Positions 24,974 to 33,167 of a stretch of DNA of 40,326 nucleotides are shown here, one piece after another. The stretch is taken from the NCBI GenBank assembly GCA_040752025.1, contig JBFMFR010000062.1, positions 1-40,326 of the forward strand. Direction: 5' to 3'. Position numbers and translations under genes: made by a program. The stretch comes from JBFMFR01 sp040752025 (GTDB lineage: Bacteria > Chloroflexota > Anaerolineae > Anaerolineales > UBA4823). The notes under the pieces are model-generated. The model made no database searches. It saw only the letters and a program-made list of their open reading frames with translations, and had not been told where the DNA came from. Numbering within the stretch: position 1 is the stretch's first letter; the number at the start of each line of letters is the position of its first letter.

Positions 24974-24984
24974 AGCTACCTCTC

Positions 24985-25014
24985 TTGCATCATAGCATAA
25001 ATTTGTGCTAAACT
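24985..25014 (+). promoter_or_regulatory. candidate promoter and leader of the giant-protein operon
   Basis: TTGCAT (24985-24990), an 18-base spacer and an extended -10 TGC-TAAACT (TAAACT 25009-25014). The ~90-base leader can fold: GTAT (25019-25022) with ATAC (25052-25055), enclosing TGGCA (25026-25030) with TGCCA (25041-25045). I cannot tell whether this hairpin is regulatory. Confidence 0.4.
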
Positions 25015-25109
25015 GGTAGTATCCCTGGCAAGTTTTTACCTGCCACCTAGAATACCAGGCTGCGATCCATCTGGTTCAACCGCCCCAGCAGCGGATGAGG
25101 AGTATGCCT

Positions 25110-28100
25110 ATGCGCAGTGGCGAACCGTTCTCCCTACCCCAGCCCACATCTCCCTACATTTTTGGTATGCACGACCCCGGCGAGTGGCGCGGCTTCTTCC
25201 GCCAGGCCGGCAAAACCGGCTGGATGATGTTCAACCAGGTGGTCGGCTACGAGGATAACGACGTGCTGCCGCCCGAGGAAATCGCCCGCTGGCAGGCGGA
25301 TGGCTTCGGCGTGCTGGCGCGCCTGGTCAACGCGCCCTTCGACGTTTCCGGGCGCGGGCGCGGCTCGATCCCAGCGGAACAAAACTACAGCGAGTTCGCC
25401 GCCAGGTGCGCCAATTTCGCCATGCGCTCCCCGGCGCACATTTTCTTCATCGGCAACGAGATGAACATCGCCTGGCACTGGCCTTACGGGCAGCGCATCA
25501 CGCCGCGCCAGTACGCCGAATGCTTCAGACAGGCCTCCCAGGCGATCAAAGAGGCGCAGCCCGAGGCCTGGGTGATCCCCTCCGGGTTGAATCCGCTGCA
25601 GCGGCGCGACGTGGAAATGGATGACGCCCTGAAATGGTTCCGGGAAATGTTCGACCTGCTGCCCGAGCTGGACGGGCTGGACCTGCACACCTACCTGCCG
25701 CTCGAAAACGAAAACGCCCCGGGCTACAGCTTCGAACAGTTCCTGGAGCTGATCCCCGAGGATTACCCCCCGCTGGCGGTGTTCATCAGCGAGGCGACGC
25801 CGTACAAGGCCTGGCCCGAGCCCAGCGACGACTGGATGCAGCGGGCGTACGCACGCATCAACCGCTGGAACTGCAACCCGCGCCGGCACAAGATCCTGGC
25901 GCTGCTGCCCTACCGCTGGCAGGGGGAGCGCCCGGACGGCAAGCCGGACGAATGGAACCTGGCGCACAAGAGCAGCTACCTGGAGGATTTGAGCCGAGCC
26001 TTGCAGTACGACTATCGCTGGCAGGTCGACCCGGACGAGCGCCCCGGCGATCCGCTCAGTGAAAACCAGGCTCGGGAACGCCTGCACCTGAGCCGGGGAA
26101 GCTGGCACGAGGCCAGCGCCGACGCGCTGGTCTTCTTCACCGACCAGAACCTGGACATCGGCTTTTGGAACAACGTACGCCTGACCGAGGGCCGGCTGCG
26201 GGAGATGATCGAGCAGAGCAGCCTGGGCGACCTGTTCCACCTGTCCGAGCAGGGCAACGACCTGGCCGGATCCGGGCGTGCTTTCGCCCCCTTGCCGGTG
26301 GGTGAAGCGGTGGCGCTCAATGCCGAAAACTTCCCCTACCGCCACCTGATCCTGGCGCCGGTCGAAGATCACCGCATGATGTCGGAAGCGGCTGCTCAGG
26401 AACCCGACCTGCAAGCTGGCCTGCGGGCCGCCCTGCGCCTGGCCGACCGCCTGGGGGATGTCGAGCGGTTGGCGATCCTTGCGGGTAAAGCCTCCTCGCA
26501 AGAGGCCGGCGCGATGGTCACAGAGGTGTCGGAGTATCTACAGGCTGGCAGTCGTGTGGAGAGTGTGTCGTTCCTGGTAGAGGATGATAGACTGTATCAG
26601 GCTTTCAACGAGAGACTCTCGATTCAGGCGGAAACGCCCCTGCCGAGCGGACAACCCAACATAGAGGCAATCCCCGGCATACACATACAGGCCACCAGGA
26701 GCCGTGAATTCGTTGACTCAACAAGGCAAGAACTGGGGGCATACCAATACACTCTGGGCGCTGAAGAAAAAGGTTCGCCGGATTTGCGCTACACCACCGC
26801 AAAAGTGGTTTTGCTCGGGGATGGTGGAGTGGACAAATCAGCACTGGCGGCGCGCATGGTGGAAAAGCCGTCGCATTCGCCTGCGACTGACAGGGAAGCG
26901 CTCTCTGTTTTACTCAGCCAAACGCGCCACCTCACAACCAATCTGCAAACGGATCTGATCGTATGGGCGCTGGAAGACACGGCCCAGGTGCACCGTATTC
27001 TGCCCATGTATCTGAACGATGCGGACGCGGCGCTGCTGCTCTTCGATGCCTCTGAGCGATATTTACCATCGAGCGATCTGCAGTATTGGTCTGAGATGGT
27101 GAAAAAATACGCACCCGCGCATGCGGTCATATTCCTGGTTTCGACGGGCGACGATGGCAATCAAGATATTTCTCCAGAGCTCCTAGAATCCTTCGTGCTT
27201 TCTGGATCGGATCAGTTTTTTCAAACTAACATAGAAATAGAAGACGAAGAAGACATCGAACCACTCATGCAACTGTTGGAAGGAAGCATCGCCTGGGACA
27301 AGCTGCCGCAAGCCCCCTTGCAGTTGTACCAGCTCATCGATAGCTACCTCGCAGAACGCAAACTGGCCGGGGACAGCCTGGTTTCGATGGGCGAGATCCA
27401 AGAACATATCGGACGACAGACCGTTGAAGGCAAGCGCCCTTCGCAGACCCAATCCGAGATCGACCTGGCCCTGGCCGTGCTGCAGCGCCGGGGGAACGCT
27501 TACCTGCTCCACCCGCAGACGGGGCCGGCGCAGGTATTGACGCGACCCGAACTGATCTCGCATTATGCAGGCGCGATCGTCGAAGCGGCGCACGAAGATC
27601 CGCAAGGCGCGCTGGTCGAAAGCGATATTCTGAAAGGGGCGATACCGGCGAGCGGGTTCGAACGCCTGCAGCGCGACCAGGAGGGATTGGTACTCACCAC
27701 TGTCATCGATCTGCTGCTCCAGCATGAGCAATGCAAGCGCGAAGATGGTTTGCTCAGAATGGTCACAGCTACCACGCCTTCATTCTCAGAAGGCCTCACT
27801 TCAGAGGCCATAGCTCGCTACATGGCAGAGGCATCGCCTGGCACTCCATTCACGGTCACTCCCGAATCTCTGACACCGCGCGAAGAGGCCGCACCCGCCT
27901 CGGAACAAGCCGCCGAGACCGGCCCCCTTTCGCCGCGTGAAATGGAGGCGCTGGCCTTGCTGGCCAGCGAGATGAGTTTGGAGGCGATCGCCAGGCGCCT
28001 GGGGATCGCCACCAGCACCCTGCGCGGCTACATGCAGCGCATCAACCGCAAACTCAACACCCGCAGCCGGGAACAGGCGGTGGCAAGAGGCCGGCAGTTG

Positions 28101-30686
28101 GGCCTGATCCCCCAGGAAACCCCCGAGCCTGAAGAGCGGGAGGCAGCCGCGCCAGATGGCGGCGGGCGGCAACAGCGAGCCAGGGGCCGCCGGGCCCAGC
28201 CGGAAGCGCCGACCACGCCCGGTGAAGGCGCCGCTGGCGAACGCACGGTCTTCGTACGCTACGCGCCGCAGGCGCCGCCGCCTATTGAGAACCGGGTGAG
28301 CATCGAGGTTGGCGAAAAGAACGTGATCCTGCGTTTCGGCCGGCGGCGCTACATCAGCCCGCACGAGCTGGGGCACAAGGATTTCGACGAGCGCCTGAAC
28401 CAGGCGCGCATGCAGCGCCCGGAAGCCTACGGGCGGATGCTGTTCGAGGCGATCATCCGCGACCAGCGCGCCGCCAACGGCGGCTCGGGCTCGACCGATG
28501 ACGGCTACACCATCGCCCTGGAGCGCACCGGCGGAAAGCCGCGCCTGGAGCTGCAACTGGACGCCTTCAACACCTACGAATGGGAGTACCTGTGGGGCCA
28601 GGAAGGCCCGCTGGCGGTGATCGAAGGGGCGCCCTTCTATCGCAAAGCCGATGGGCGCGACCCCGGGCCTGCGCCCGCCCGCCCGCTCAAGATCCTGGCG
28701 GCGATCTGCAGCCCGCTCAACCTGCGCCAGCCGCACCACCTGATCCCGGAGCTGGCCGAGCTGACCGAACTGGACATCGATCAGGAGCGCGACATCCTGG
28801 AAAAAGGCCTGGAGCGCCTGCGCCGGGCCGGGCTGGCCGAATACCGCATCCTGGAAGGTAAAAACGGACAGCCGGCCTCATGGGAGGCCCTGCGCCAGGC
28901 GCTGCAAGAGGGCTACCAGGTACTGCACATCCTGGCCCACGGCCTGTTCGCCCCGGATCGCTCAGGGCAGCCGGTTTATAACCTGGTATTAGAGGAAGGG
29001 GCAGAACGCCAGCGCCGCTTAGCTCCACTGAGCAGCTTCGATCGCTCGTTCCTGGGAGAGGCTTTGCGCCTGGTGGTGCTGGCCGCCTGCCGCAGCGCGG
29101 CGCCCGGCGCGGCCAGCGGGGCGCGCAGCCTGGCAGCGCACCTGGTGGGGCAGGGCGTGCCGGCCGTGATCGCCATGCAGGGCAACCTGCCGATCGAGAC
29201 GGCGCAGCTCTTCACGCAGCGCTTCTATGACGACCTGGCGCGCAGCGGGCGCATCGACATGGCCCTGGCGGCCACGCGCTACGACATCTACAAGCCCAAC
29301 ACCAACAGTTGGGATTTTGGCCTGCCGGTGCTGCTGACCAGCGCCAGCGACGGGCAGCTTTTCGAGGTAGATGAGGCCCGGGCGGCAGCCAACCTGCCCG
29401 CCCTGGAACCGGAGATCCGCTCCTATGAAGAGTTGGCCGGTCGCGGCGACCCGCGCCCGCGCCAGATCGCCCAGTCGCTGGAGGCCCGGGCCCAGGCGCT
29501 GGGCCTGGACGCCAGCACGCTGGCGACTTTGCGGGCAGTCATCGCCCCAGACGTGGCTCACCCGCCACTGCAAACTGCGCCGCTGGCGGCCCCGCAGGAT
29601 GTACGCCTGCTTTCGCAGGAACTGGACGGCGAATTCGAGATCAAGGCCGACGAGCTGGAAAACCACGTCAGCCAGCAAAGCAAGCTCAAGCTGCCCAAGA
29701 CGCTCTTCGCCCAGACGGCGGCGGCGCTCAACGCCGGCAAGCACGTGATTTTCATCGGCCCGCCGGGCACGGGCAAGACCAGCCTGGCGCAGAGCGTGTG
29801 CGAGTTCGCCCGCCTCAAAAAGCTGTCACTCCAGACGGTGCTGGCCACGGCCACTGCCGATTGGACCAGCTTCGACACCGTCGGCGGGCTGGTGCCCACG
29901 CTGCAAAACAACCTGGATTTCCAGCCGGGCATTTTCCTGCGGGCCATCTGCGAGGGACAGTGGCTGATCATCGACGAGATCAACCGGGCGGAGATCGACA
30001 AGGCCTTTGGAGAGCTGTTCACGCTGCTCTCCGGGCAGGGAGTCGACCTGCCCTACCAGGTGCGCGGCGAGCGCGTGCGCGTCCTGCCGCCCAACCGGCC
30101 CGGGCTGCCCTGGGCGGGCCACACCCACAGCGGCTACCATTACGTGATGCACCCAAGCTGGCGCATCCTGGCGACGATGAACGTGTACGATAAGCACTTC
30201 CTGTTCCAGATGTCCTTTGCCTTCATGCGCCGCTTCGCCTTCGTGGACGCCGACCTGCCCCCCGAAGCAGACTTCCTGGCTCTGCGCCAGGAGTGGATCG
30301 AGAAGACCGCCCTGGGCTCTGTGCGGGCGGCGGCCGGAGAAGCCGCCAGCCTGTTCACACGCCTGCACCAGCGCGACACGCCCCTGATGTCACGCAGGGC
30401 CCTGGGGCCGGCCATCGCCAAGGACATGATCCATTACGTAGGAGACCGCTTCAAACACACCCCAGCAGCCCAGCGCACCCCACAGACCGTGCCCGAAGCG
30501 GTGGCCGAGGCGGTGCTGCTGTACGCCGTGCCGCAGTTGGACGGGCTGGACGACCCCGAAATCACCGCCATCTACGCTCACCTGGGCGGGCTGTTCGGCG
30601 AGGGCATCGCCGGGCAGGGCATCCTGCCGCGCATTTGCGCACTGTATCCGCACATCAAGAGCTGGCCTCAGCCGCCCTTCGACTAA
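25110..30686 (+). CDS. giant TIM-barrel / macro-like / GTPase-like / HTH / CHAT / McrB-AAA+ protein
   Basis: The 1858-residue cytosolic protein has, in order: a glycosidase-like TIM barrel (~9-305) with clan-A-type Glu pair E117 (GNEMN) and E228 (ISEAT); a macro-like domain (~335-505: DALVFFTDQN, LPVGEAVAL, LILAPVED); a Ras/Roc-like domain (~560-735) with a degenerate P-loop GDGGVDKS (570-577); a winged-helix-like part (~740-900); a LuxR-type HTH (~938-1000); and a low-complexity linker. These are followed by a CHAT caspase-like protease (~1190-1412; H1277 in LAHG, C1327 in LAACRS) and an McrB-like AAA+ (~1530-1858; GPPGTGKT 1550-1557, D1622-E1623, ATMN 1688-1691). Start chosen because GAGGAG lies seven bases upstream; 25095 is an alternative. 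First gene of a four-gene operon. I infer a sensor-switch-protease; the function is unproven. Confidence 0.9.
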   Translation: MRSGEPFSLPQPTSPYIFGMHDPGEWRGFFRQAGKTGWMMFNQVVGYEDNDVLPPEEIARWQADGFGVLARLVNAPFDVSGRGRGSIPAEQNYSEFAARCANFAMRSPAHIFFIGNEMNIAWHWPYGQRITPRQYAECFRQASQAIKEAQPEAWVIPSGLNPLQRRDVEMDDALKWFREMFDLLPELDGLDLHTYLPLENENAPGYSFEQFLELIPEDYPPLAVFISEATPYKAWPEPSDDWMQRAYARINRWNCNPRRHKILALLPYRWQGERPDGKPDEWNLAHKSSYLEDLSRALQYDYRWQVDPDERPGDPLSENQARERLHLSRGSWHEASADALVFFTDQNLDIGFWNNVRLTEGRLREMIEQSSLGDLFHLSEQGNDLAGSGRAFAPLPVGEAVALNAENFPYRHLILAPVEDHRMMSEAAAQEPDLQAGLRAALRLADRLGDVERLAILAGKASSQEAGAMVTEVSEYLQAGSRVESVSFLVEDDRLYQAFNERLSIQAETPLPSGQPNIEAIPGIHIQATRSREFVDSTRQELGAYQYTLGAEEKGSPDLRYTTAKVVLLGDGGVDKSALAARMVEKPSHSPATDREALSVLLSQTRHLTTNLQTDLIVWALEDTAQVHRILPMYLNDADAALLLFDASERYLPSSDLQYWSEMVKKYAPAHAVIFLVSTGDDGNQDISPELLESFVLSGSDQFFQTNIEIEDEEDIEPLMQLLEGSIAWDKLPQAPLQLYQLIDSYLAERKLAGDSLVSMGEIQEHIGRQTVEGKRPSQTQSEIDLALAVLQRRGNAYLLHPQTGPAQVLTRPELISHYAGAIVEAAHEDPQGALVESDILKGAIPASGFERLQRDQEGLVLTTVIDLLLQHEQCKREDGLLRMVTATTPSFSEGLTSEAIARYMAEASPGTPFTVTPESLTPREEAAPASEQAAETGPLSPREMEALALLASEMSLEAIARRLGIATSTLRGYMQRINRKLNTRSREQAVARGRQLGLIPQETPEPEEREAAAPDGGGRQQRARGRRAQPEAPTTPGEGAAGERTVFVRYAPQAPPPIENRVSIEVGEKNVILRFGRRRYISPHELGHKDFDERLNQARMQRPEAYGRMLFEAIIRDQRAANGGSGSTDDGYTIALERTGGKPRLELQLDAFNTYEWEYLWGQEGPLAVIEGAPFYRKADGRDPGPAPARPLKILAAICSPLNLRQPHHLIPELAELTELDIDQERDILEKGLERLRRAGLAEYRILEGKNGQPASWEALRQALQEGYQVLHILAHGLFAPDRSGQPVYNLVLEEGAERQRRLAPLSSFDRSFLGEALRLVVLAACRSAAPGAASGARSLAAHLVGQGVPAVIAMQGNLPIETAQLFTQRFYDDLARSGRIDMALAATRYDIYKPNTNSWDFGLPVLLTSASDGQLFEVDEARAAANLPALEPEIRSYEELAGRGDPRPRQIAQSLEARAQALGLDASTLATLRAVIAPDVAHPPLQTAPLAAPQDVRLLSQELDGEFEIKADELENHVSQQSKLKLPKTLFAQTAAALNAGKHVIFIGPPGTGKTSLAQSVCEFARLKKLSLQTVLATATADWTSFDTVGGLVPTLQNNLDFQPGIFLRAICEGQWLIIDEINRAEIDKAFGELFTLLSGQGVDLPYQVRGERVRVLPPNRPGLPWAGHTHSGYHYVMHPSWRILATMNVYDKHFLFQMSFAFMRRFAFVDADLPPEADFLALRQEWIEKTALGSVRAAAGEAASLFTRLHQRDTPLMSRRALGPAIAKDMIHYVGDRFKHTPAAQRTPQTVPEAVAEAVLLYAVPQLDGLDDPEITAIYAHLGGLFGEGIAGQGILPRICALYPHIKSWPQPPFD

Positions 30687-30707
30687 GAAACACAGGCAAC
30701 CCCAGGC

Positions 30708-31574
30708 ATGCTCCCCGAACCGCCCCCCAGCACCGAAGCCGCCGTGCTGCGCTATCTGCTCAGCCTGCTGCTGGACTCCGCCCCGCTGCAAGCCTGGGAG
30801 GCGCTGCAAAGCCGTGGGGAGCTGGCCGGGGCGGCGGCGGCCTATTTCCTGCTGGACTGCCAGCCGCGAGACAGCCTTAAGGGCGGCCCGGCCGAGGCGC
30901 CGGCCGGGGGCGTGGAGTTCTTCGTACAGGTGACCATGCGCCGCCTGCTGCGCCAGCTCAGCCGCAGCACGCAGCGCCAGTTGAGCGAATACCGGGGCCG
31001 GGTGCGCGGGCGGGTGGCCTGGAGCCAGACGCTCAAAGCGCGCTACACTCAGGATTACGACCCGACGCGCTACGTGTGCAGCGAGGTGCGCCACCAGTAC
31101 GACACACCCGAAAACCAACTGCTCAAGTACCTGCTGGCGTGCATCCAGGACTGCCTGAAGTCGGTGCCCGAGGCGCTGCGGGCAGGTTTCTGCTACACAC
31201 CGGCGGGTTCGGCCGGCGCGGGCAGCATCGCCCAGCGCCTGGCGCAGGTGGAAGCGACCCTGGCGCAGTTGCAGCGCAACACGCGCCTGCGCCAGATCAG
31301 CCTGCCTGAGACCGTCCAGGAATTCCACGTGCTGCGCGCCCTGACCTCGCGCACGGAGGAGTACGCCGACGTGGCGCGCCTGTACCAGCACTACCAGCGG
31401 GTGGTGGCAGCGCCCACCTGGGCGCGCCTGGCCGAAGTAGGACGGCGCGTGCTGCTGCTGCCCGGGCAGCGCGGCCCGCAGGCCGACGGCTGGGTGCAGC
31501 TTGGCGCACAGATCTTGCGCACGGGGCGATCACATGAAAACGTACATGACCCTGACCATTTTCTGGGCTTCTAA
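30708..31574 (+). CDS. McrC/DUF2357-like partner without visible nuclease
   Basis: The 288-residue protein contains GRVRGRVAWSQTLKARY, then VCSEVRHQYDTPENQLLKYLL. This matches the core of McrC/DUF2357-type proteins (G-x-[IV]-x-W-x-x-T ... E-x-x-x-x-[YF]-D-T-P-E-N-x-[LM]-L-K), which act with McrB-type AAA+ ATPases. Normal members continue into a PD-(D/E)xK nuclease domain. Here the protein ends soon after an amphipathic helical stretch, and no D-x(n)-ExK is visible. It starts 21 bases after the giant gene, whose C-terminal domain is McrB-like, so the two likely form a complex. The weak Shine-Dalgarno suggests coupled translation. Confidence 0.72.
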   Translation: MLPEPPPSTEAAVLRYLLSLLLDSAPLQAWEALQSRGELAGAAAAYFLLDCQPRDSLKGGPAEAPAGGVEFFVQVTMRRLLRQLSRSTQRQLSEYRGRVRGRVAWSQTLKARYTQDYDPTRYVCSEVRHQYDTPENQLLKYLLACIQDCLKSVPEALRAGFCYTPAGSAGAGSIAQRLAQVEATLAQLQRNTRLRQISLPETVQEFHVLRALTSRTEEYADVARLYQHYQRVVAAPTWARLAEVGRRVLLLPGQRGPQADGWVQLGAQILRTGRSHENVHDPDHFLGF

Positions 31575-31593
31575 ACCTGCAATGAAACACAAT

Positions 31594-31690
31594 AGACCTG
31601 ACAGGTTTCCGCAAACAGCACGGCGAGCCAGGTTCTATGCCCGGACCAGCGGATTTGAAGGCCAGCCGCTGCATAAAACCTGTCAGGTCT
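31594..31690. repeat. 97-base element with 15-base terminal inverted repeats
   Basis: AGACCTGACAGGTTT (31594-31608) and AAACCTGTCAGGTCT (31676-31690) are perfect inverted repeats. A second hairpin CAGCGG/CCGCTG lies inside. Such AACCTGTCAGGT elements are familiar from many bacterial intergenic regions. It sits between the McrC-like and protease genes, where it could act as an mRNA processing or partial termination site. The short reading frame across it is not a gene. Confidence 0.8.
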
Positions 31691-31712
31691 GGCTTATCAC
31701 CGAGGAGGATAG

Positions 31713-33143
31713 ATGAACGATAAACGCCTGATCTTCAGCGGCCTGAACGGGGCCACGGGCATGCCGCTGGCAGCCGCCAAACCCGACGACGATTACGTCG
31801 ATTGGATCCTGGCCGAGGACCAGGCCACGCCCCAAACGGAGAAAGATGGGCGGCACAACGACTGGGCCGCCCTGCGCCCCAAGGTGCTGGGCACAACCAT
31901 CCAGGGCATCAACAAGCGCGATGTGTCGCAGGCGCGCTGGGGATTAATCTACCCCCAAAGCCAACCCGAGATCGCCGAAGCCCTGAAAGACCTGGTGGCG
32001 CAGCGGCACGGCAGCCAGTACGCGTATAACGGTGAGGATTACCGCGCTTTCATCACCGGACACGGGCAGGGACCCGGCCCGGTCGACCCGGCTAACCTGC
32101 CCTATTACCTGCTGATCGCCGGGCTGCCCGAACAAATCCCCTTCCGTTTCCAGTATGGGCTGGATGCCAAGTACGCGGTTGGGCGCGTCTGCTTCGAGAA
32201 TATTCAGGACTACGGCAGCTATGCACAAAGCGTGCTGGAATACGAAAGCGCCCAGGGCCCGCTGCCGCGCCAGCGCCAGGTGGTGCTCTTCTCGCCAACC
32301 AGCCCGGGCGACGAAGCTACCCTGCGCAGCGATAAATGGCTGGCAGAGCGACTGGCGAACGCCATCCACCAGAAAACGCTCAAATCGTCGCAGGGCAACC
32401 CATACCAATACCAGGCGCAGCACCTGCGCGGCGCGGCCGCAACCCGGCAAACGCTCCTGGACACCCTGACCGGCGGGCAGCAGAGCGTGGTTTTCAGCGC
32501 CTGCCACGGGGTGGCCTTCCCCAAAGGCCATCCCGTTCAAAAGAGCGACCAGGGAGCATTGGTGTGCGCCGACTGGCCCGGGCCGGTCAACTGGCCCGAA
32601 AATACCGGCCTGCCTGAAAGTATGTACCTGGCTGGACGCCATCTGCCCTCCGAATCCCGCCTGGATGGGCAGGTGATCTTCACCTTCGCCTGTTACAGCG
32701 CCGGCACCCCACAACTGGGAGATTTCGAACATTTCGATTACTACAAGCCGGAAGAACTGGCGGCGCAGGCCTTCGCCGCCGGGCTGCCGCAGCGCCTGTT
32801 AGCCCAGGGGGCGCTGGCCTTCCTGGGGCACGTAGACCGCGTGTGGGATTATTCTTACCTGTGGTCTAACGTGCAGAACAACACCTCCACTTTCCAGAGC
32901 ACCCTGGAGGCGATCCTGGTGGGCGACCCCATCGGGCTGGCCTTCGATTATTTCAACCAGCGCTATCTGGACCTGAACGAATGGCTGACCGGCAGCAACG
33001 AGCAACACCTGATCAACCGCTACCTGGCCGGAGCGGCCGGCCCGCCCGAGCTGGTGGATTATTGGACGGCGCGCAACGACGCCCGCGCTTACGTGCTGTT
33101 TGGCGACCCGGCTGTACGCCTGCGCCCGCACCTGATGCAGTAG
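31713..33143 (+). CDS. caspase-clan (C25/gingipain-like) peptidase
   Basis: The 476-residue protein shows the clan-CD His-Cys dyad: H265 in VVFSACHGVAF and C327 in FTFACYSAGTP. A late FLGHVDRVWDYSYLW and a C-terminal LFGDPAVRLRP are features of C25-like (gingipain-type) proteases. It has no signal peptide or TM segment, unlike secreted gingipains, so it should act in the cytosol. GAGGAGG precedes the ATG. It is the second caspase-fold protease of the operon, after the CHAT domain in the giant protein. It may be activated by that protein or cleave the membrane protein encoded next; this is inference. The N-terminal ~130 residues have no recognised fold. Confidence 0.78.
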   Translation: MNDKRLIFSGLNGATGMPLAAAKPDDDYVDWILAEDQATPQTEKDGRHNDWAALRPKVLGTTIQGINKRDVSQARWGLIYPQSQPEIAEALKDLVAQRHGSQYAYNGEDYRAFITGHGQGPGPVDPANLPYYLLIAGLPEQIPFRFQYGLDAKYAVGRVCFENIQDYGSYAQSVLEYESAQGPLPRQRQVVLFSPTSPGDEATLRSDKWLAERLANAIHQKTLKSSQGNPYQYQAQHLRGAAATRQTLLDTLTGGQQSVVFSACHGVAFPKGHPVQKSDQGALVCADWPGPVNWPENTGLPESMYLAGRHLPSESRLDGQVIFTFACYSAGTPQLGDFEHFDYYKPEELAAQAFAAGLPQRLLAQGALAFLGHVDRVWDYSYLWSNVQNNTSTFQSTLEAILVGDPIGLAFDYFNQRYLDLNEWLTGSNEQHLINRYLAGAAGPPELVDYWTARNDARAYVLFGDPAVRLRPHLMQ

Positions 33144-33167
33144 AAATTGAGCGACAAGGAGCGAAAG

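Noticed and set aside
25134..26501. 455-codon open frame on the minus strand inside the giant gene
   Set aside because: It is antisense to a well-supported domain, its residues (Val/Gly/Gln/Arg-rich) match no family, and it arises from the strong GC bias at third positions.
31501..31716. 71-codon frame over the inverted-repeat element
   Set aside because: It runs through the 97-base repeat and overlaps the end of the McrC-like gene; no Shine-Dalgarno or family match.
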